The notes: a model not told the origin generated them from the letters alone. Shown: positions 8,099-17,812, numbered from the stretch's first letter. The stretch: DNA of 47,149 bases from Nitrosomonadales bacterium (GCA_016199835.1 JACQFX010000042.1:1-47149), one strand, 5' to 3'. Numbers and translations are program-made.

Positions 8099-8533
8099 AT
8101 GAAAGACACCATGCAAACATCCGACCACGCCCCCGCCGCCAAACGCCGCCTGTGGCCCAAACTGCTCACGCTTGCCTTGATCCTGGGGTTCGCCGCCATC
8201 GCGGCGAAACTCCTGCCGCGCGGCTATTCGCAGGACTTCTCCGTCATCGGCAAAGGCAGCAACGTCATGGTGCTGGTCCATGATCACAACACCGTCGGCA
8301 GCATGGAGACCATGAACGCGATGCACAAGACAAGGGACGACTACGACAGCCGCGTCGAATTCCTCGTCGCCGACAGACTGACGCCGGAAGGAGAAAAATT
8401 CATGCTGGCCTACGGCATCAACTCAGTCGCGCTGGTCTTCTTCTCGCCCAACGGCGAGAAACTCAACGTTATTTACGAACAGCAGAATGAGGCCTTGTTG
8501 CGCAAGAATTTGAATGCGGTTTTTCATTTCTGA
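8099..8533 (+). CDS. Membrane-anchored thioredoxin-fold protein lacking the CXXC site
   Basis: About 144 residues: a basic, proline-containing N-terminus, one membrane helix (about 22-40, LTLALILGFAAIAAKLL) and a periplasmic domain with thioredoxin-like pattern (VMVLVHDHNT, RVEFLVADRL, YGINSVALVFFSPNGEKL). There is no cysteine in the domain, so it cannot act as a thiol oxidoreductase; a structural or chaperone-like role is possible. Starts at 8072 (GTG), 8087 or 8111 are alternatives, since no strong ribosome binding site decides. It is transcribed away from ffs. Function unknown. Confidence 0.7.
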   Translation: MKDTMQTSDHAPAAKRRLWPKLLTLALILGFAAIAAKLLPRGYSQDFSVIGKGSNVMVLVHDHNTVGSMETMNAMHKTRDDYDSRVEFLVADRLTPEGEKFMLAYGINSVALVFFSPNGEKLNVIYEQQNEALLRKNLNAVFHF

Positions 8534-8563
8534 TCGCCGGAATCAGTCAGGAATGCATGTACC

Positions 8564-10090
8564 TCACACCGCCATCACCGGAATCATGCCGATGCGTTTA
8601 CGCCATTCCGCCGGCCCGATCTCGTGCACCGAACGCCCTCGCGCATCCACCGCGACCGTAACCGGCATGTTCTCGACTTCGAATTCGTAGATGGCTTCCA
8701 TACCCAACTCGGCGAAGGCAATGACTTTGGCACTGCGTATGGCTTGCGCCACGAGGTAGGCCGCGCCGCCGATTGCGATGAGGTAGACCGCGCCGTGTTG
8801 TTTGATGGATTCGATGGCGGCCTTGCCGCGCTCGGCTTTGCCTATCATGCCGATCAATCCGGTCTGCGCCAGCATGGTCTCGGTGTATTTATCCATACGC
8901 GTGCCGGTGGTCGGCCCGGCCGGCCCCACGACTTCGTCGCGCACGGGATCCACCGGGCCGACGTAGTAGATGAAGCGGTTCGTGAAATCCACCCCGGGCG
9001 GCAGGCCCTCGCCTTTCGCCAGCATGTCGATGATGCGCTTGTGCGCGGCATCGCGCCCGGTGAGCAGCTTGCCGGATAGCAGCAGCGTTTCGCCCGGCTG
9101 CCATTGCGCAATGTCGGCGCGCGTGAGGCCGTCGAGGTTCACGCGGCGCGCATCCGGCGCTGGCTTCCAGTGCACGTCGGGATAGTCTTCCAGACGGGGC
9201 GGAGTGAACTGCGCGACGCCACTGCCGTCCAGCTCGAAATCGATATGCCGCGTCGCCACGCAGTTCGGGATGATGGCGACCGGCTTGGATGCCGCATGGG
9301 TGGGGTAGTCCAGTATGTTCACGTCCAGCACCGTGGTCAGTCCGCCCAGGCCTTGCGCGCCTATGCCCAGCGCATTCACCTTGTCGTAGATTTCGATGCG
9401 CAATTCCTCGATCCGGTTCTGTGCGCCGCGCGCTTTCAGTTCATGCATGTTTATCGGCAGCATCAGCGCCTCTTTCGCCAGCAGCATCGCCTTCTCCGCC
9501 GTGCCGCCTATGCCTATGCCGAGCTGACCGGGCGGACACCAGCCCGCGCCCATGCCGGGCAACTGGCCCACCACCCATTCCACCACGTCGTCGTTCGGAT
9601 TGAGCATGGCGAAGCGCGATTTATTTTCCGAGCCGCCGCCCTTGGCCGCGATGCGCACGCCCACCCTGTCACCCGGCACAACTTCGAAATGCACGACCGC
9701 AGGCGTGTTGTCGCCAGTGTTCCTGCGTTTGCCCACCGGGTCGCTGACGATGGAGGCGCGCAGCACATTGTCCGGATCGAGATAGGCTTTGCGCACTCCG
9801 GCATTCACCATGTCGGTGACGCTCATCGTGGCACCGTCCCAGCGCGCATCCATGCCCACGCGCACGAAGGCCACCACGATGCCGGTATCCTGACAGATGG
9901 GGCGATGGCCTTGGGCGCACATGCGCGAGTTGGTCAGTATCTGCGCCATCGCATCCCTAGCCGCAGGCGATTGTTCGACTTGGTAAGCTGCCGCCACCGA
10001 CTTCACATAGTCCGCCGGATGGTAGTAGGAGATGAACTGCAAGGCAGCGGCAATGCTGTCTATGAAATCCTGCTGACGGATGGTAGCCAT
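8564..10090 (-). CDS. Class I (iron-sulfur) fumarate hydratase
   Basis: Interconverts fumarate and malate in the TCA cycle using a [4Fe-4S] cluster. The 508-residue single chain has an N-terminal alpha part (to about 290) and a C-terminal beta part (GPAGPTTGTRMDKYTETML). Probable cluster cysteines are C66 (RPICQDTG), C185 (GWCPPGQLG) and C277 (PNCVATRH). The length is close to the usual single-chain form. It is separated by about 46 bp from mgtA upstream. Cluster enzymes of this class are oxygen-sensitive, which would suit a low-oxygen lifestyle; that last point is inference. Confidence 0.94.
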   Translation of the reverse strand: MATIRQQDFIDSIAAALQFISYYHPADYVKSVAAAYQVEQSPAARDAMAQILTNSRMCAQGHRPICQDTGIVVAFVRVGMDARWDGATMSVTDMVNAGVRKAYLDPDNVLRASIVSDPVGKRRNTGDNTPAVVHFEVVPGDRVGVRIAAKGGGSENKSRFAMLNPNDDVVEWVVGQLPGMGAGWCPPGQLGIGIGGTAEKAMLLAKEALMLPINMHELKARGAQNRIEELRIEIYDKVNALGIGAQGLGGLTTVLDVNILDYPTHAASKPVAIIPNCVATRHIDFELDGSGVAQFTPPRLEDYPDVHWKPAPDARRVNLDGLTRADIAQWQPGETLLLSGKLLTGRDAAHKRIIDMLAKGEGLPPGVDFTNRFIYYVGPVDPVRDEVVGPAGPTTGTRMDKYTETMLAQTGLIGMIGKAERGKAAIESIKQHGAVYLIAIGGAAYLVAQAIRSAKVIAFAELGMEAIYEFEVENMPVTVAVDARGRSVHEIGPAEWRKRIGMIPVMAV

Positions 10091-10136
10091 GATGACCTCC
10101 CGTTAATGTATGTGATCTGCTTCGGTTCGAGTCTGG

Positions 10137-12692
10137 CTATGCCGAAAAGTGCCGGTAAAAAAACCGCTTCGCGAATTCCACTGCGATCAGGTAGGACAGC
10201 ACCATCCCCAGCAACACCAGGAAAAAGGCGGGAGGCGGCGCAACGAAGCCGAGGTGGCTGGCGAGCGGCGTGAACGGCAACACTGCCGCCAACAATACGA
10301 CCAGCAGCGAGGTGGCGCTCAACGCGATGTGCGGCCGGCTGCTGAACGGATTGTAACGCGTACGGATCACGAAAATCACCAGCACCTGGGTAGCGATGGA
10401 TTCGATGAACCAGCCCGTATGGAAGAGTGCCTCGCCCGCATCGAACACTTTGAGCAGGGTGAAGAACATGATGAAGTCGAACAAGGAACTGACCGGCCCG
10501 ACCACCCACATGAAATTGCGGATGAAGCTCATATCCCAATGTTTTGGGTGCGCGAGATATTCGTCGTCCACCGTGTCCACGGGAATGGGTAACTCGGACA
10601 CATCGTAGAGCAGGTTATTGAGCAATATCTGCACCGGCAGCATGGGCAGGAAGGCAAGGAACAGCGTCGCCCCTGCCATGCTGAACATGTTACCGAAATT
10701 GGAACTGGTGCCCATCATGATGTACTTCATGATGTTGGCAAAGGTGCGTCGCCCTTCGAGTACGCCCGCATACAGCACGTTGAGGTCGTGTTGCAGCAAC
10801 ACCATGCTGGCGGCGGCCTTGGCCACGTCCACCGCACTGTCCACCGAGATGCCGACATCGGCAGAGTGCAACGACGGCGCGTCGTTGATACCGTCGCCCA
10901 GGTAGCCGACGGTATGACCCTGCGCTTTCAGCGCCAAGATGAGGCGGTTTTTCTGCGCGGGCGTAACGCGGCAGAACAGGTTGGCCTCGTTCACGCGCAC
11001 CGCCAGTGCCGTGTCGTTCATCTGCTGGATCTCGCTGCCGGACAGCACCGCCGTGACCGGCATGTTCAGCTCGGCGCAGACGTGGCGCGTGACCAGCTCG
11101 CTGTCGCCGGTGAGGATTTTGATGGCGATGCCACTCGCCGCCAGCGCCTTGAGCGCGTGCGCGGCGCTGGCCTTGGGCGGATCGAGGAAGGCGGCAAAAC
11201 CTGCGAAGGTGAGTTCGGTTTCGTCCGTGACTACGGCATGCGGATGATCCGTCGCCACCGGCCGCCAGGCAACACCCAGCACCTTGAAACCTTCGCGCCC
11301 GAGGCTATCGTGCAAGGCATTAAGCCTGACCAGCGCCGGCTCGTCGAGCGGCTGTATCTCGTGCTTTTTATTCAGGTCGAAGGGCGCTTCGCCCAGCGTG
11401 TAGTGCGTGGACAGCCTGAGTATGTCTTCGGGCGAACCCTTGACCACCAGCATGCGCTGCTCGCCCTGATCCAGCAGAACGGAGACGCGCCGCCGCTCGA
11501 AATCGAACGGCACTTCGTCTATCTTGCGCCAGCCGCTGGCGTCTATTTCCTTGTGCTCGAGGATGGCGTCGTCCAGCGGGCTTTTCAGGCCGGTCTCGAA
11601 ATAGCTGTTGAGGTAGGCCAGTTGCAGCACCTGCGCGCTGTCCTTGCCCTGTGCGTCGAGATGGCGCTCCAACTGGATGTGCGCCTCGGTCAGCGTGCCG
11701 GTCTTGTCGGTACATAGCACATCCATGCTGCCGAGATTGTGGATGGCGGCCAACTGCTTCACGATGACCTTGCGCCTGGCCATGCGCAACGCGCCGCGCG
11801 ACAGCGTCACCACGATCACCATGGGCAACAACTCCGGCGTAAGGCCGACCGCCAGCGCGATAGCGAACAGGAACGATTCGAGGAACGGGCGATGCAACAC
11901 AGCATTGACCAGAAACACGAACAGCACCAGCAGGATGGTCAGGCGCATGATCAACATGCCGAAGCTCTGTACGCCAAGTTCGAAAGCGGTGGGCGGCGGC
12001 TTGACCTCCAGCGTGTCGGCGATCTTGCCCACCGCCGTGTCGGCACCGATACGGCAGACCATCGCCCGTCCCATGCCGCTGATGACCGAGGTGCCCATGA
12101 ATACGGCGTTTGCGGCCTGGCTGATGTCTTCCACGGGTGCAGGCAATTCGCGCGCAAACTTCTCCACCGGATAGGATTCGCCCGTCAGCAGCGACTGGTT
12201 GATGAAGAAATCTTTTGCTTCGAGCAGACGGCAATCTGCCGGGATGAGGTCGCCCGCACTGAGCAGCACCACATCGCCCGGCGTTAACTCTTCCATCGGG
12301 ACATCGCACTGCCGGCCGTCGCGCAGCACGGTTGCCCGCACCGCGACGGCATGCTTCAACTGTTCTGCGGCGCGCCCCGCGCGATACTCCTGCACGAAAT
12401 CCAGCGTCACGCTCATCAGTACGATGGCCCAGATGATGACGAACCCGGCCAGTTCGCCGGTCAGCGCGGACACGGCACTGGCGGCCAGCAGAATGATGAC
12501 CAGCGGGTTCTTGAAGTGGCTCAGGTATTGAATGATGAGCGCGCGTTCGCCGTGGACGCGCAGAGTATTTGGGCCGAACTGCACGCTGCGTTTGTGCGCT
12601 TCGCGCTGGCTCAGACCGTCCGGGGTCGCTTCCAGTTGGGACTGGAGCGCGGTGGACGAAAGGTTCCAGAATAGCGGAGAGGCAATATCCAT
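10137..12692 (-). CDS. mgtA: Magnesium-translocating P-type ATPase (MgtA/MgtB type)
   Basis: An inner-membrane P-type pump of 851 residues. The cation ATPase N-terminal domain leads into the first helices (LVIILLAASAVSALTG), then the actuator (LTGESYPVEK), the phosphorylation site CTDKTGTL (aspartate at about 327), the hinge GDGINDAPSL (about 598) and a C-terminal set of hydrophobic helices. The motif NLLYDVSELPIPVD is typical of MgtA-type Mg2+ importers. I chose ATG 12692, which has a good ribosome binding site (AAGGTG) 6 bases upstream, over an upstream in-frame ATG at 12773. Expression is commonly magnesium-controlled in this family; the leader here is too short for me to see a riboswitch. 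Confidence 0.92.
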   Translation of the reverse strand: MDIASPLFWNLSSTALQSQLEATPDGLSQREAHKRSVQFGPNTLRVHGERALIIQYLSHFKNPLVIILLAASAVSALTGELAGFVIIWAIVLMSVTLDFVQEYRAGRAAEQLKHAVAVRATVLRDGRQCDVPMEELTPGDVVLLSAGDLIPADCRLLEAKDFFINQSLLTGESYPVEKFARELPAPVEDISQAANAVFMGTSVISGMGRAMVCRIGADTAVGKIADTLEVKPPPTAFELGVQSFGMLIMRLTILLVLFVFLVNAVLHRPFLESFLFAIALAVGLTPELLPMVIVVTLSRGALRMARRKVIVKQLAAIHNLGSMDVLCTDKTGTLTEAHIQLERHLDAQGKDSAQVLQLAYLNSYFETGLKSPLDDAILEHKEIDASGWRKIDEVPFDFERRRVSVLLDQGEQRMLVVKGSPEDILRLSTHYTLGEAPFDLNKKHEIQPLDEPALVRLNALHDSLGREGFKVLGVAWRPVATDHPHAVVTDETELTFAGFAAFLDPPKASAAHALKALAASGIAIKILTGDSELVTRHVCAELNMPVTAVLSGSEIQQMNDTALAVRVNEANLFCRVTPAQKNRLILALKAQGHTVGYLGDGINDAPSLHSADVGISVDSAVDVAKAAASMVLLQHDLNVLYAGVLEGRRTFANIMKYIMMGTSSNFGNMFSMAGATLFLAFLPMLPVQILLNNLLYDVSELPIPVDTVDDEYLAHPKHWDMSFIRNFMWVVGPVSSLFDFIMFFTLLKVFDAGEALFHTGWFIESIATQVLVIFVIRTRYNPFSSRPHIALSATSLLVVLLAAVLPFTPLASHLGFVAPPPAFFLVLLGMVLSYLIAVEFAKRFFYRHFSA

Positions 12693-12863
12693 GATTCTCA
12701 CCTTCGAGGGTGGAACGGAAGCATGGCTATCATACAACGCCCTTATCGGATATTTGCCCGCATGTGGGTGCAAAATTCATTCATACCTATTCGCATTCGC
12801 AAGCTGAGGAAGCTGCCTGATATAGAGTAAAATCCGCGCTTCGTTAAATCAGGTTCATTACAA

Positions 12864-13745
12864 ATGGCCATACAGTGGTTCCCCGGTCACATGACCTCGG
12901 CGCGCAAAAAGGCGGCCGAGACCATGGAGCGCATCGATATGGTGATCGAAGTGCTGGATGCGCGTCTGCCCGAAGCGAGTTGCAATCCGATGATCCGCGA
13001 GTTGCGCGAGCATCGCCAGCGTCCATGCCTGAAGATACTCAACAAGGCCGACCTCGCCGATCCCGCTGCCACCAGGGCCTGGCTCGATTTCTACAATGCG
13101 CAGAAGAACGTCAAGGCAGTCGCGCTGTCGTGCAAGAAACCCGGCGATGCGGCCAAGGTGCCCGGCCTGTGCGCGGCGCTCGCTCCGCATCGCGGCACGC
13201 GCCTCAAGCCTTTGCGCATGATGATCATGGGCATCCCCAACGTCGGCAAGTCCACGCTGATGAACGCGCTGCTGAAACGCCGCGCGGCCAAGGTGGGCGA
13301 TGAACCGGCCATCACCAAGAGCCAGCAAAGTTTCGACCTCAACGAAAGCATGACGCTGATCGACACGCCCGGCCTGATGTGGCCCAAGATCGAACACGAC
13401 AGCGACGGCCTGATGCTGGCCGCGAGCCATGCCATCGGGCGCAACGCCGTGATAGACGAAGAGGTCGCCACCTTTCTCGCCGACCTGCTGCTCGCGCGTT
13501 ACCCGGCTCTGCTCACTGCGCGCTACAGCTTCGCCGTGGACGGCATGGATGGCCCCGACGTCATTGCGGCCATCGCCAGACGCCGGGGTTATCTGCTCAA
13601 GGGCGGCGCGCCCGATCTGGAAAAGACCGCGCTCATGTTGTTGCAGGATTACCGCAGCGGCACCCTTGGGCGCATCAGCCTGGAAACCCCGCACAGCCGC
13701 GAAGCCATGCTGGAGGCAGGGAAAGAAATTCAAACTGAAATGTAG
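12864..13745 (+). CDS. ylqF: Ribosome biogenesis GTPase RbgA/YlqF
   Basis: A circularly permuted GTPase of 293 residues that helps mature the 50S subunit. The order of GTPase motifs is permuted as expected: G4 NKAD (60-63) precedes G1 GIPNVGKST (123-131) and G3 DTPG (167-170). The N-terminus IQWFPGHMTSARK is the family signature. It is transcribed divergently from mgtA. Its TAG stop falls inside the adjacent dispersed repeat (13742-13787), which has evidently become the gene's natural end. Confidence 0.95.
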   Translation: MAIQWFPGHMTSARKKAAETMERIDMVIEVLDARLPEASCNPMIRELREHRQRPCLKILNKADLADPAATRAWLDFYNAQKNVKAVALSCKKPGDAAKVPGLCAALAPHRGTRLKPLRMMIMGIPNVGKSTLMNALLKRRAAKVGDEPAITKSQQSFDLNESMTLIDTPGLMWPKIEHDSDGLMLAASHAIGRNAVIDEEVATFLADLLLARYPALLTARYSFAVDGMDGPDVIAAIARRRGYLLKGGAPDLEKTALMLLQDYRSGTLGRISLETPHSREAMLEAGKEIQTEM

Positions 13746-13787
13746 GTCGGACTACGCCCGACACGGCGGGCACAGCCCGCCCTACGA
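13742..13787. repeat. Palindromic dispersed repeat, copy 3, at the ylqF stop
   Basis: Third copy of the GTAGGTCGG family: GTCGGACTACGCCCGAC (one mismatch in the stem) and GGCGGGC-ACA-GCCCGCC. The TAG of the repeat's GTAGG is the stop codon of ylqF. Confidence 0.85.
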
Positions 13788-13835
13788 ATGGTGGCTTTGC
13801 GCCATAAACATGGTAATCGTTCGCTGCCAGCCCGC

Positions 13836-13933
13836 GTAGGATGGGTGAAGCGTAGCGTAACCCATCAAAGCCCGGGCGGCCATGAGGCCGGGTGGATTAG
13901 ATGATGGGTTACGCTACGCTTCACCCATCCTAC
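13836..13933. repeat. Perfect 32-bp inverted repeat (GTAGGATGGGTGAAGCG family)
   Basis: The arms 13836-13867 and 13902-13933 are exact reverse complements, 32 bases each, around a 34-base loop that itself holds GC-rich pairing. A related, eroded copy is at 25814-25894. It ends about 50 bp before the aminotransferase start, so it could cap upstream transcripts or shape the leader. No transposase is associated. Confidence 0.92.
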
Positions 13934-13984
13934 TGCGGGCGCAGGTATAATCCGCACCCATATCTGAAACAGCAAGGAAAAATT

Positions 13985-15178
13985 TTGGAACTCTCGACTC
14001 GCGTACAAGCCATCAAGCCATCCCCCACCCTCGCCGTCACCGCGCGTGCCGCGAAACTGAAAGCCGAAGGGAAAGACATCATCGGGCTGGGCGCAGGCGA
14101 ACCTGATTTCGATACGCCGCAGCACATCAAGGACGCCGCCATAGGCGCGATCAACAAGGGCTTCACCAAATACACCGCCGTCGGTGGTACGCCCTCGCTC
14201 AAGGCCGCCGTCATTGCCAAGTTCAAGCGCGATAACGGGCTGGATTACACCCCCAAACAAATTCTCGTCTCCTGCGGCGGCAAACAGAGCTTTTTCAATC
14301 TCGCGCTGGCGGTCATCAACCCCGGCGACGAGGTGATCATCCCCGCGCCTTACTGGGTGTCGTATCCCGACATCGTGATCATCGCGGAAGGCAAGCCGGT
14401 GATCGTGGAGGCGGGCATCGAGCAAGGCTTCAAGATGACTGCCGCACAGCTCGAAGCGGCGATCACGCCGAAGACCAAGATGGTCGTCATCAACAGCCCG
14501 AGCAATCCGTCCGGCGCGGTGTACTCGCTGCAAGACCTGCTCGCACTCGGCGAAGTGCTGCGCAAGCATCCGCATGTGCTGATCGCCACCGACGACATGT
14601 ACGAGCATGTCGCGCTGACCGACGAGAAGTTCGCCAACATCCTCAACGCCTGTCCCGACCTGTATCCGCGCACCATGGTGCTGAACGGCGTGTCCAAGGC
14701 TTACTCGATGACCGGCTGGCGCATCGGCTACGCGGCGGGGCCGGAGAACATCATCACGGCGATGGAGAACGTGCAATCGCAAAGCACGTCCAACCCGACT
14801 TCGATTTCGCAGGTCGCTGCGGAAGCGGCATTGAACGGCGACCAGGGCTGCATCACACCGATGGTGAAGGCGTTCCGCGAGCGGCATGTGTATGTGGTGA
14901 ATGAGCTCAACAAGATACCCGGCGTGAAATGCATCATGGCGGGCGGCGCGTTCTATGCGTTCCCGGATGCGCGCGGCGCCATCGCTACGCTGCACAAGAA
15001 AGGCACCATCAAGGAAGCCACCGACATCGCGCTGTCCGAATACCTGCTGGTGGAAGCCGGCGTGGCCGTGGTGCCGGGCTCGGCATTCGGCAGCGAAGGT
15101 TATATGCGTTTGTCGTTCGCCACTTCAATGGAGAATTTGCGGAACGCCGTCAGCCGTATCGCCCAAGCGCTCTCCTGA
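13985..15178 (+). CDS. Class I pyridoxal-phosphate aminotransferase (aspartate aminotransferase-like)
   Basis: A 397-residue enzyme of the class Ib aspartate aminotransferase group. The N-terminal GLGAGEPDFDTP, the NSPSNPSGAVY loop and the cofactor lysine in NGVSKAYSMTGWRIGY (K238) are all present, as is the C-terminal arginine region (RLSFATSMENL). The start is a TTG at 13985 with AAGGA about 8 bases upstream; the next in-frame ATG upstream would read through the inverted repeat and does not fit the family. Likely substrates are aspartate or glutamate with 2-oxo acids; prephenate activity is known in some relatives and cannot be excluded. Confidence 0.9.
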   Translation: MELSTRVQAIKPSPTLAVTARAAKLKAEGKDIIGLGAGEPDFDTPQHIKDAAIGAINKGFTKYTAVGGTPSLKAAVIAKFKRDNGLDYTPKQILVSCGGKQSFFNLALAVINPGDEVIIPAPYWVSYPDIVIIAEGKPVIVEAGIEQGFKMTAAQLEAAITPKTKMVVINSPSNPSGAVYSLQDLLALGEVLRKHPHVLIATDDMYEHVALTDEKFANILNACPDLYPRTMVLNGVSKAYSMTGWRIGYAAGPENIITAMENVQSQSTSNPTSISQVAAEAALNGDQGCITPMVKAFRERHVYVVNELNKIPGVKCIMAGGAFYAFPDARGAIATLHKKGTIKEATDIALSEYLLVEAGVAVVPGSAFGSEGYMRLSFATSMENLRNAVSRIAQALS

Positions 15179-15361
15179 ACTTAATCCACATTGCCTGCCC
15201 GAACGGGCGGGAGCGAGAGGACGCCTCTGCTGTTCCTGCCTTGCAGGAGACACTATCCAAAGTGTACGAGATGCCCGGCATCAGCACTGGCAAAAATTCC
15301 CCGGAGAGAACACCGGTCTGCTTGCCTGGCTCAAGCGTTTGTTTGATTAGCAGGCAACTCC
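15179..15361 (+). other. Short gap with a coding-like stretch but no start
   Basis: Between the aminotransferase and tldD the plus strand carries an open stretch ending at a TAG at 15350, whose last residues (WQKFPGENTGLLAWLKRLFD) look protein-like. It has no convincing start or ribosome binding site. It could be a remnant or a very small gene; I do not call it. Confidence 0.3.
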
Positions 15362-16807
15362 CTAAGTCGTCCCGCCCACCGTCAAGCCATCTATCCGCAT
15401 CGTAGGCTGTCCCACGCCGACCGGGACGCTCTGGCCTTCCTTGCCGCAGGTGCCGACGCCGGGATCAAGCGCCATGTCGTTGCCTATCATGCTGATGCGC
15501 GTGAGCGCTTCGGGGCCGTTGCCGATCAGCGTGGCGCCCTTCACCGGGTAAGTGATTTTGCCGTCTTCGATCATGTAGGCTTCAGTGGTGGAGAACACGA
15601 ATTTGCCGCTGGTGATGTCCACCTGGCCGCCGCCGAAATTTGCGGCATAGAGTCCGTGTTTAACCGAAGCGATGATTTCTTCTGGCGTCTTGTCGCCATT
15701 CAGCATCATGGTGTTGGTCATGCGCGGCATGGGCAGGTGCGCGAAGGATTCGCGTCTTGCGTTGCCGGTGACGGGCACGCCCATCAGGCGCGCGTTCAGC
15801 GTGTCCTGCAAATAGCCCTGGAGTATGCCGTCTTCGATCAGCACGGTACGTTGCGTGGGATTGCCTTCATCGTCCATGTTGAGCGATCCGCGCCGGTTGG
15901 CTATCGTGCCGTCGTCCACCACGGTGACGCCTTTCGCGGCGACACGCTCGCCCACACGACCGGAGAAAGTCGAGCTGCCCTTGCGGTTGAAGTCGCCCTC
16001 CAGGCCATGCCCCACGGCTTCGTGCAACAGGATGCCGGGCCAGCCAGCACCGAGCACTACGGTCATGTTGCCTGCGGGCGCGGGCCTGGCATCAAGGTTG
16101 ATCACGGCCTGGTGTACGGCTTTTTCCGCGTAATCGCGCAGCACCGCATCGGTGAAATAATCATAGCTGAAGCGCCCGCCGCCGCCCGCCGCTCCTTGCT
16201 CACGACGTCCGTCGCTCTCGACGATCACTTGCAGCGAAAGGCGTACCAGCGGGCGGATATCGGCGTTCATCAAGCCGTCGCTGCGCGCCACCAGCACCAC
16301 TTCGTATTCGCCGGCGAGACTGGCCATCACTTGCGTCACGCGCGGGTCGAGGCTGCGCGCGTGACGCTCCAGCCGCTCCAGTAGCGCCACCTTGCTGCTG
16401 GCATCGAGCGAGGCGATGGGGTCGTGCGGCAGATACAAACTCTTGTTCCCGCGCGCCTTCAACAGCGGTACGTGCCGCGTACCGCCTTGTCGCGCAATCG
16501 CACGTGTGGCTTGTGCCGCACTTTCCAGCGCGGGCAGGCTGATCTCGTCGGAATAGGCGAAGGCAGTCTTGTCACCGCTCACTGCGCGTACCCCCACGCC
16601 CTGATCTATGCCGAAGCTGCCTGACTTGACCATGCCCTCCTCCAGCGACCAGCTCTCGGCGCGGCTGTACTGAAAATACAGATCGGCGTAATCCAGCTTG
16701 TGCATCAGCATCTGGCCGAACACTTGTTGCATCTGATGTGCGCCAAGCGCATGGGGCGCAAGCAGGGATTGCTGCGCGAGGGTAAACAAGGAATCGTTTT
16801 TCATCAA
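15362..16807 (-). CDS. tldD: Metalloprotease TldD
   Basis: TldD with TldE forms a peptidase that degrades unfolded peptides and matures some antibacterial peptides. The 481-residue protein has the zinc motif HEAVGH (H262, E263, H266) and the typical C-terminus [21 protein letters not shown] second methionine follows the first, so the start is uncertain by one codon. tldE (pmbA) is not in the window. tldD, the nitrilase and yhdP are adjacent on the minus strand, a neighbourhood found across beta- and gammaproteobacteria. Confidence 0.96.
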   Translation of the reverse strand: MMKNDSLFTLAQQSLLAPHALGAHQMQQVFGQMLMHKLDYADLYFQYSRAESWSLEEGMVKSGSFGIDQGVGVRAVSGDKTAFAYSDEISLPALESAAQATRAIARQGGTRHVPLLKARGNKSLYLPHDPIASLDASSKVALLERLERHARSLDPRVTQVMASLAGEYEVVLVARSDGLMNADIRPLVRLSLQVIVESDGRREQGAAGGGGRFSYDYFTDAVLRDYAEKAVHQAVINLDARPAPAGNMTVVLGAGWPGILLHEAVGHGLEGDFNRKGSSTFSGRVGERVAAKGVTVVDDGTIANRRGSLNMDDEGNPTQRTVLIEDGILQGYLQDTLNARLMGVPVTGNARRESFAHLPMPRMTNTMMLNGDKTPEEIIASVKHGLYAANFGGGQVDITSGKFVFSTTEAYMIEDGKITYPVKGATLIGNGPEALTRISMIGNDMALDPGVGTCGKEGQSVPVGVGQPTMRIDGLTVGGTT

Positions 16808-16849
16808 AAGACCTGTGAGAACTTAATGGATCATGGCAGCGCCATGCCT

Positions 16850-16942
16850 GTCATTCGAGCTTCGCGAGAAATCTTCGTTCAGTCCCGGCGGAAAATCTCC
16901 GGCAAGATTCCTCGCGCTGCTGCTGCCCGAAGTGACGAGGCA
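16850..16942. repeat. Intergenic repeat of the 'CGAGGAATCT' inverted type
   Basis: The spacer between tldD and the nitrilase contains CATTCGAGCTTCGCGAGAAATCT and, inverted, AGATTCCTCGCG...GCCCGAAGTGACGA, giving an imperfect stem. It resembles dispersed repeats common in betaproteobacterial genomes, but only one copy is visible here, so the call rests on shape. Confidence 0.5.
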
Positions 16943-16945
16943 CTA

Positions 16946-17806
16946 CTAGCAACTGGTCAACGTGCGATGCGACAGCGCAGGCAGGCTGGTACGCAAGCTG
17001 GCCTGATAGGACGGATTCACTTCGGCGACCACCACGCCCGAGCCGCGCACGAGCTGGTCCAGCACGCGCCCCCACGGGTCGACGATCATGCTGTGGCCGT
17101 GAGTCTCGCGCCCACTGACATGGTAGCCGCCCTGCGCAGCGGCAACCACATACGCCAGGTTCTCGATGGCGCGCGCGCGCACCAGCACTTCCCAGTGCAT
17201 CTTGCCAGTGGTCTCGGTAAAGGCCGAGGGCAACACAATGATGTCCACGTTTTTCATGGCGCGGAATAGCTCCGGGAAACGCAGGTCATAACAAACCGCC
17301 AGGCCGATGCGCCCGAACGGGCTATCCACCACCACCACCTTATTGCCCGGCTCTATGGTGCTCGCCTCATGGTAATGCTCGTTGCCAAGATCAAGGTTGA
17401 ACAAATGTATCTTGTCGTAACGCGCCACCTGCTCGCCGTTCTCGTCGAACACGAGGCAGGTATTGAGTACTTTGTCCGGTGTGCTGGCCGCCAGCGGGAT
17501 GGAGCCACCCACGATCCACACCTTGTGCTTGCGCGCCATCTCGCTCAGGAAGGACTGGATCACGCCATTGCCCGATTGCTCGCGCACCCTGACCTTATCC
17601 GTGTCGCTCATGCCCATGATGGGGAAGAATTCCGGCAACACCACCAGGCGCGCGCCCTTCTCCACGGCTTTTTCGATCAGGCGCCGCGCCTCGCTCAAGT
17701 TGCCCGAGACATTGGGGCCGGAGGCCATCTGCACGGCGGCTACCTTGAAAGCCTGGGTTTGGGCGGCAATGCGTTTCTGGGTGGAGCTGGCGTCTTGCAT
17801 ATTCAT
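16946..17806 (-). CDS. Nitrilase-superfamily carbon-nitrogen hydrolase (Nit1-like)
   Basis: A 286-residue cytoplasmic amidase. The catalytic triad is complete: E59 (LVVLPEFF), K132 (RYDKIHLFNLDL) and C172 (LAVCYDLRFPELFR). The DKIHLFN and CYDLRFPEL patterns place it near deaminated-glutathione amidase (Nit1/YbeM) and omega-amidase types. It lies 6 bp after yhdP and before tldD, and gene order suggests co-transcription with yhdP. The exact substrate is not readable; repair of deaminated glutathione is the best guess. Confidence 0.88.
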   Translation of the reverse strand: MNMQDASSTQKRIAAQTQAFKVAAVQMASGPNVSGNLSEARRLIEKAVEKGARLVVLPEFFPIMGMSDTDKVRVREQSGNGVIQSFLSEMARKHKVWIVGGSIPLAASTPDKVLNTCLVFDENGEQVARYDKIHLFNLDLGNEHYHEASTIEPGNKVVVVDSPFGRIGLAVCYDLRFPELFRAMKNVDIIVLPSAFTETTGKMHWEVLVRARAIENLAYVVAAAQGGYHVSGRETHGHSMIVDPWGRVLDQLVRGSGVVVAEVNPSYQASLRTSLPALSHRTLTSC

Positions 17807-17812
17807 GTTTTC

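Noticed and set aside
12693-12863. A magnesium riboswitch or leader peptide ahead of mgtA.
   Set aside because: The gap to the divergent gene is only about 170 bp and no known leader pattern is visible.
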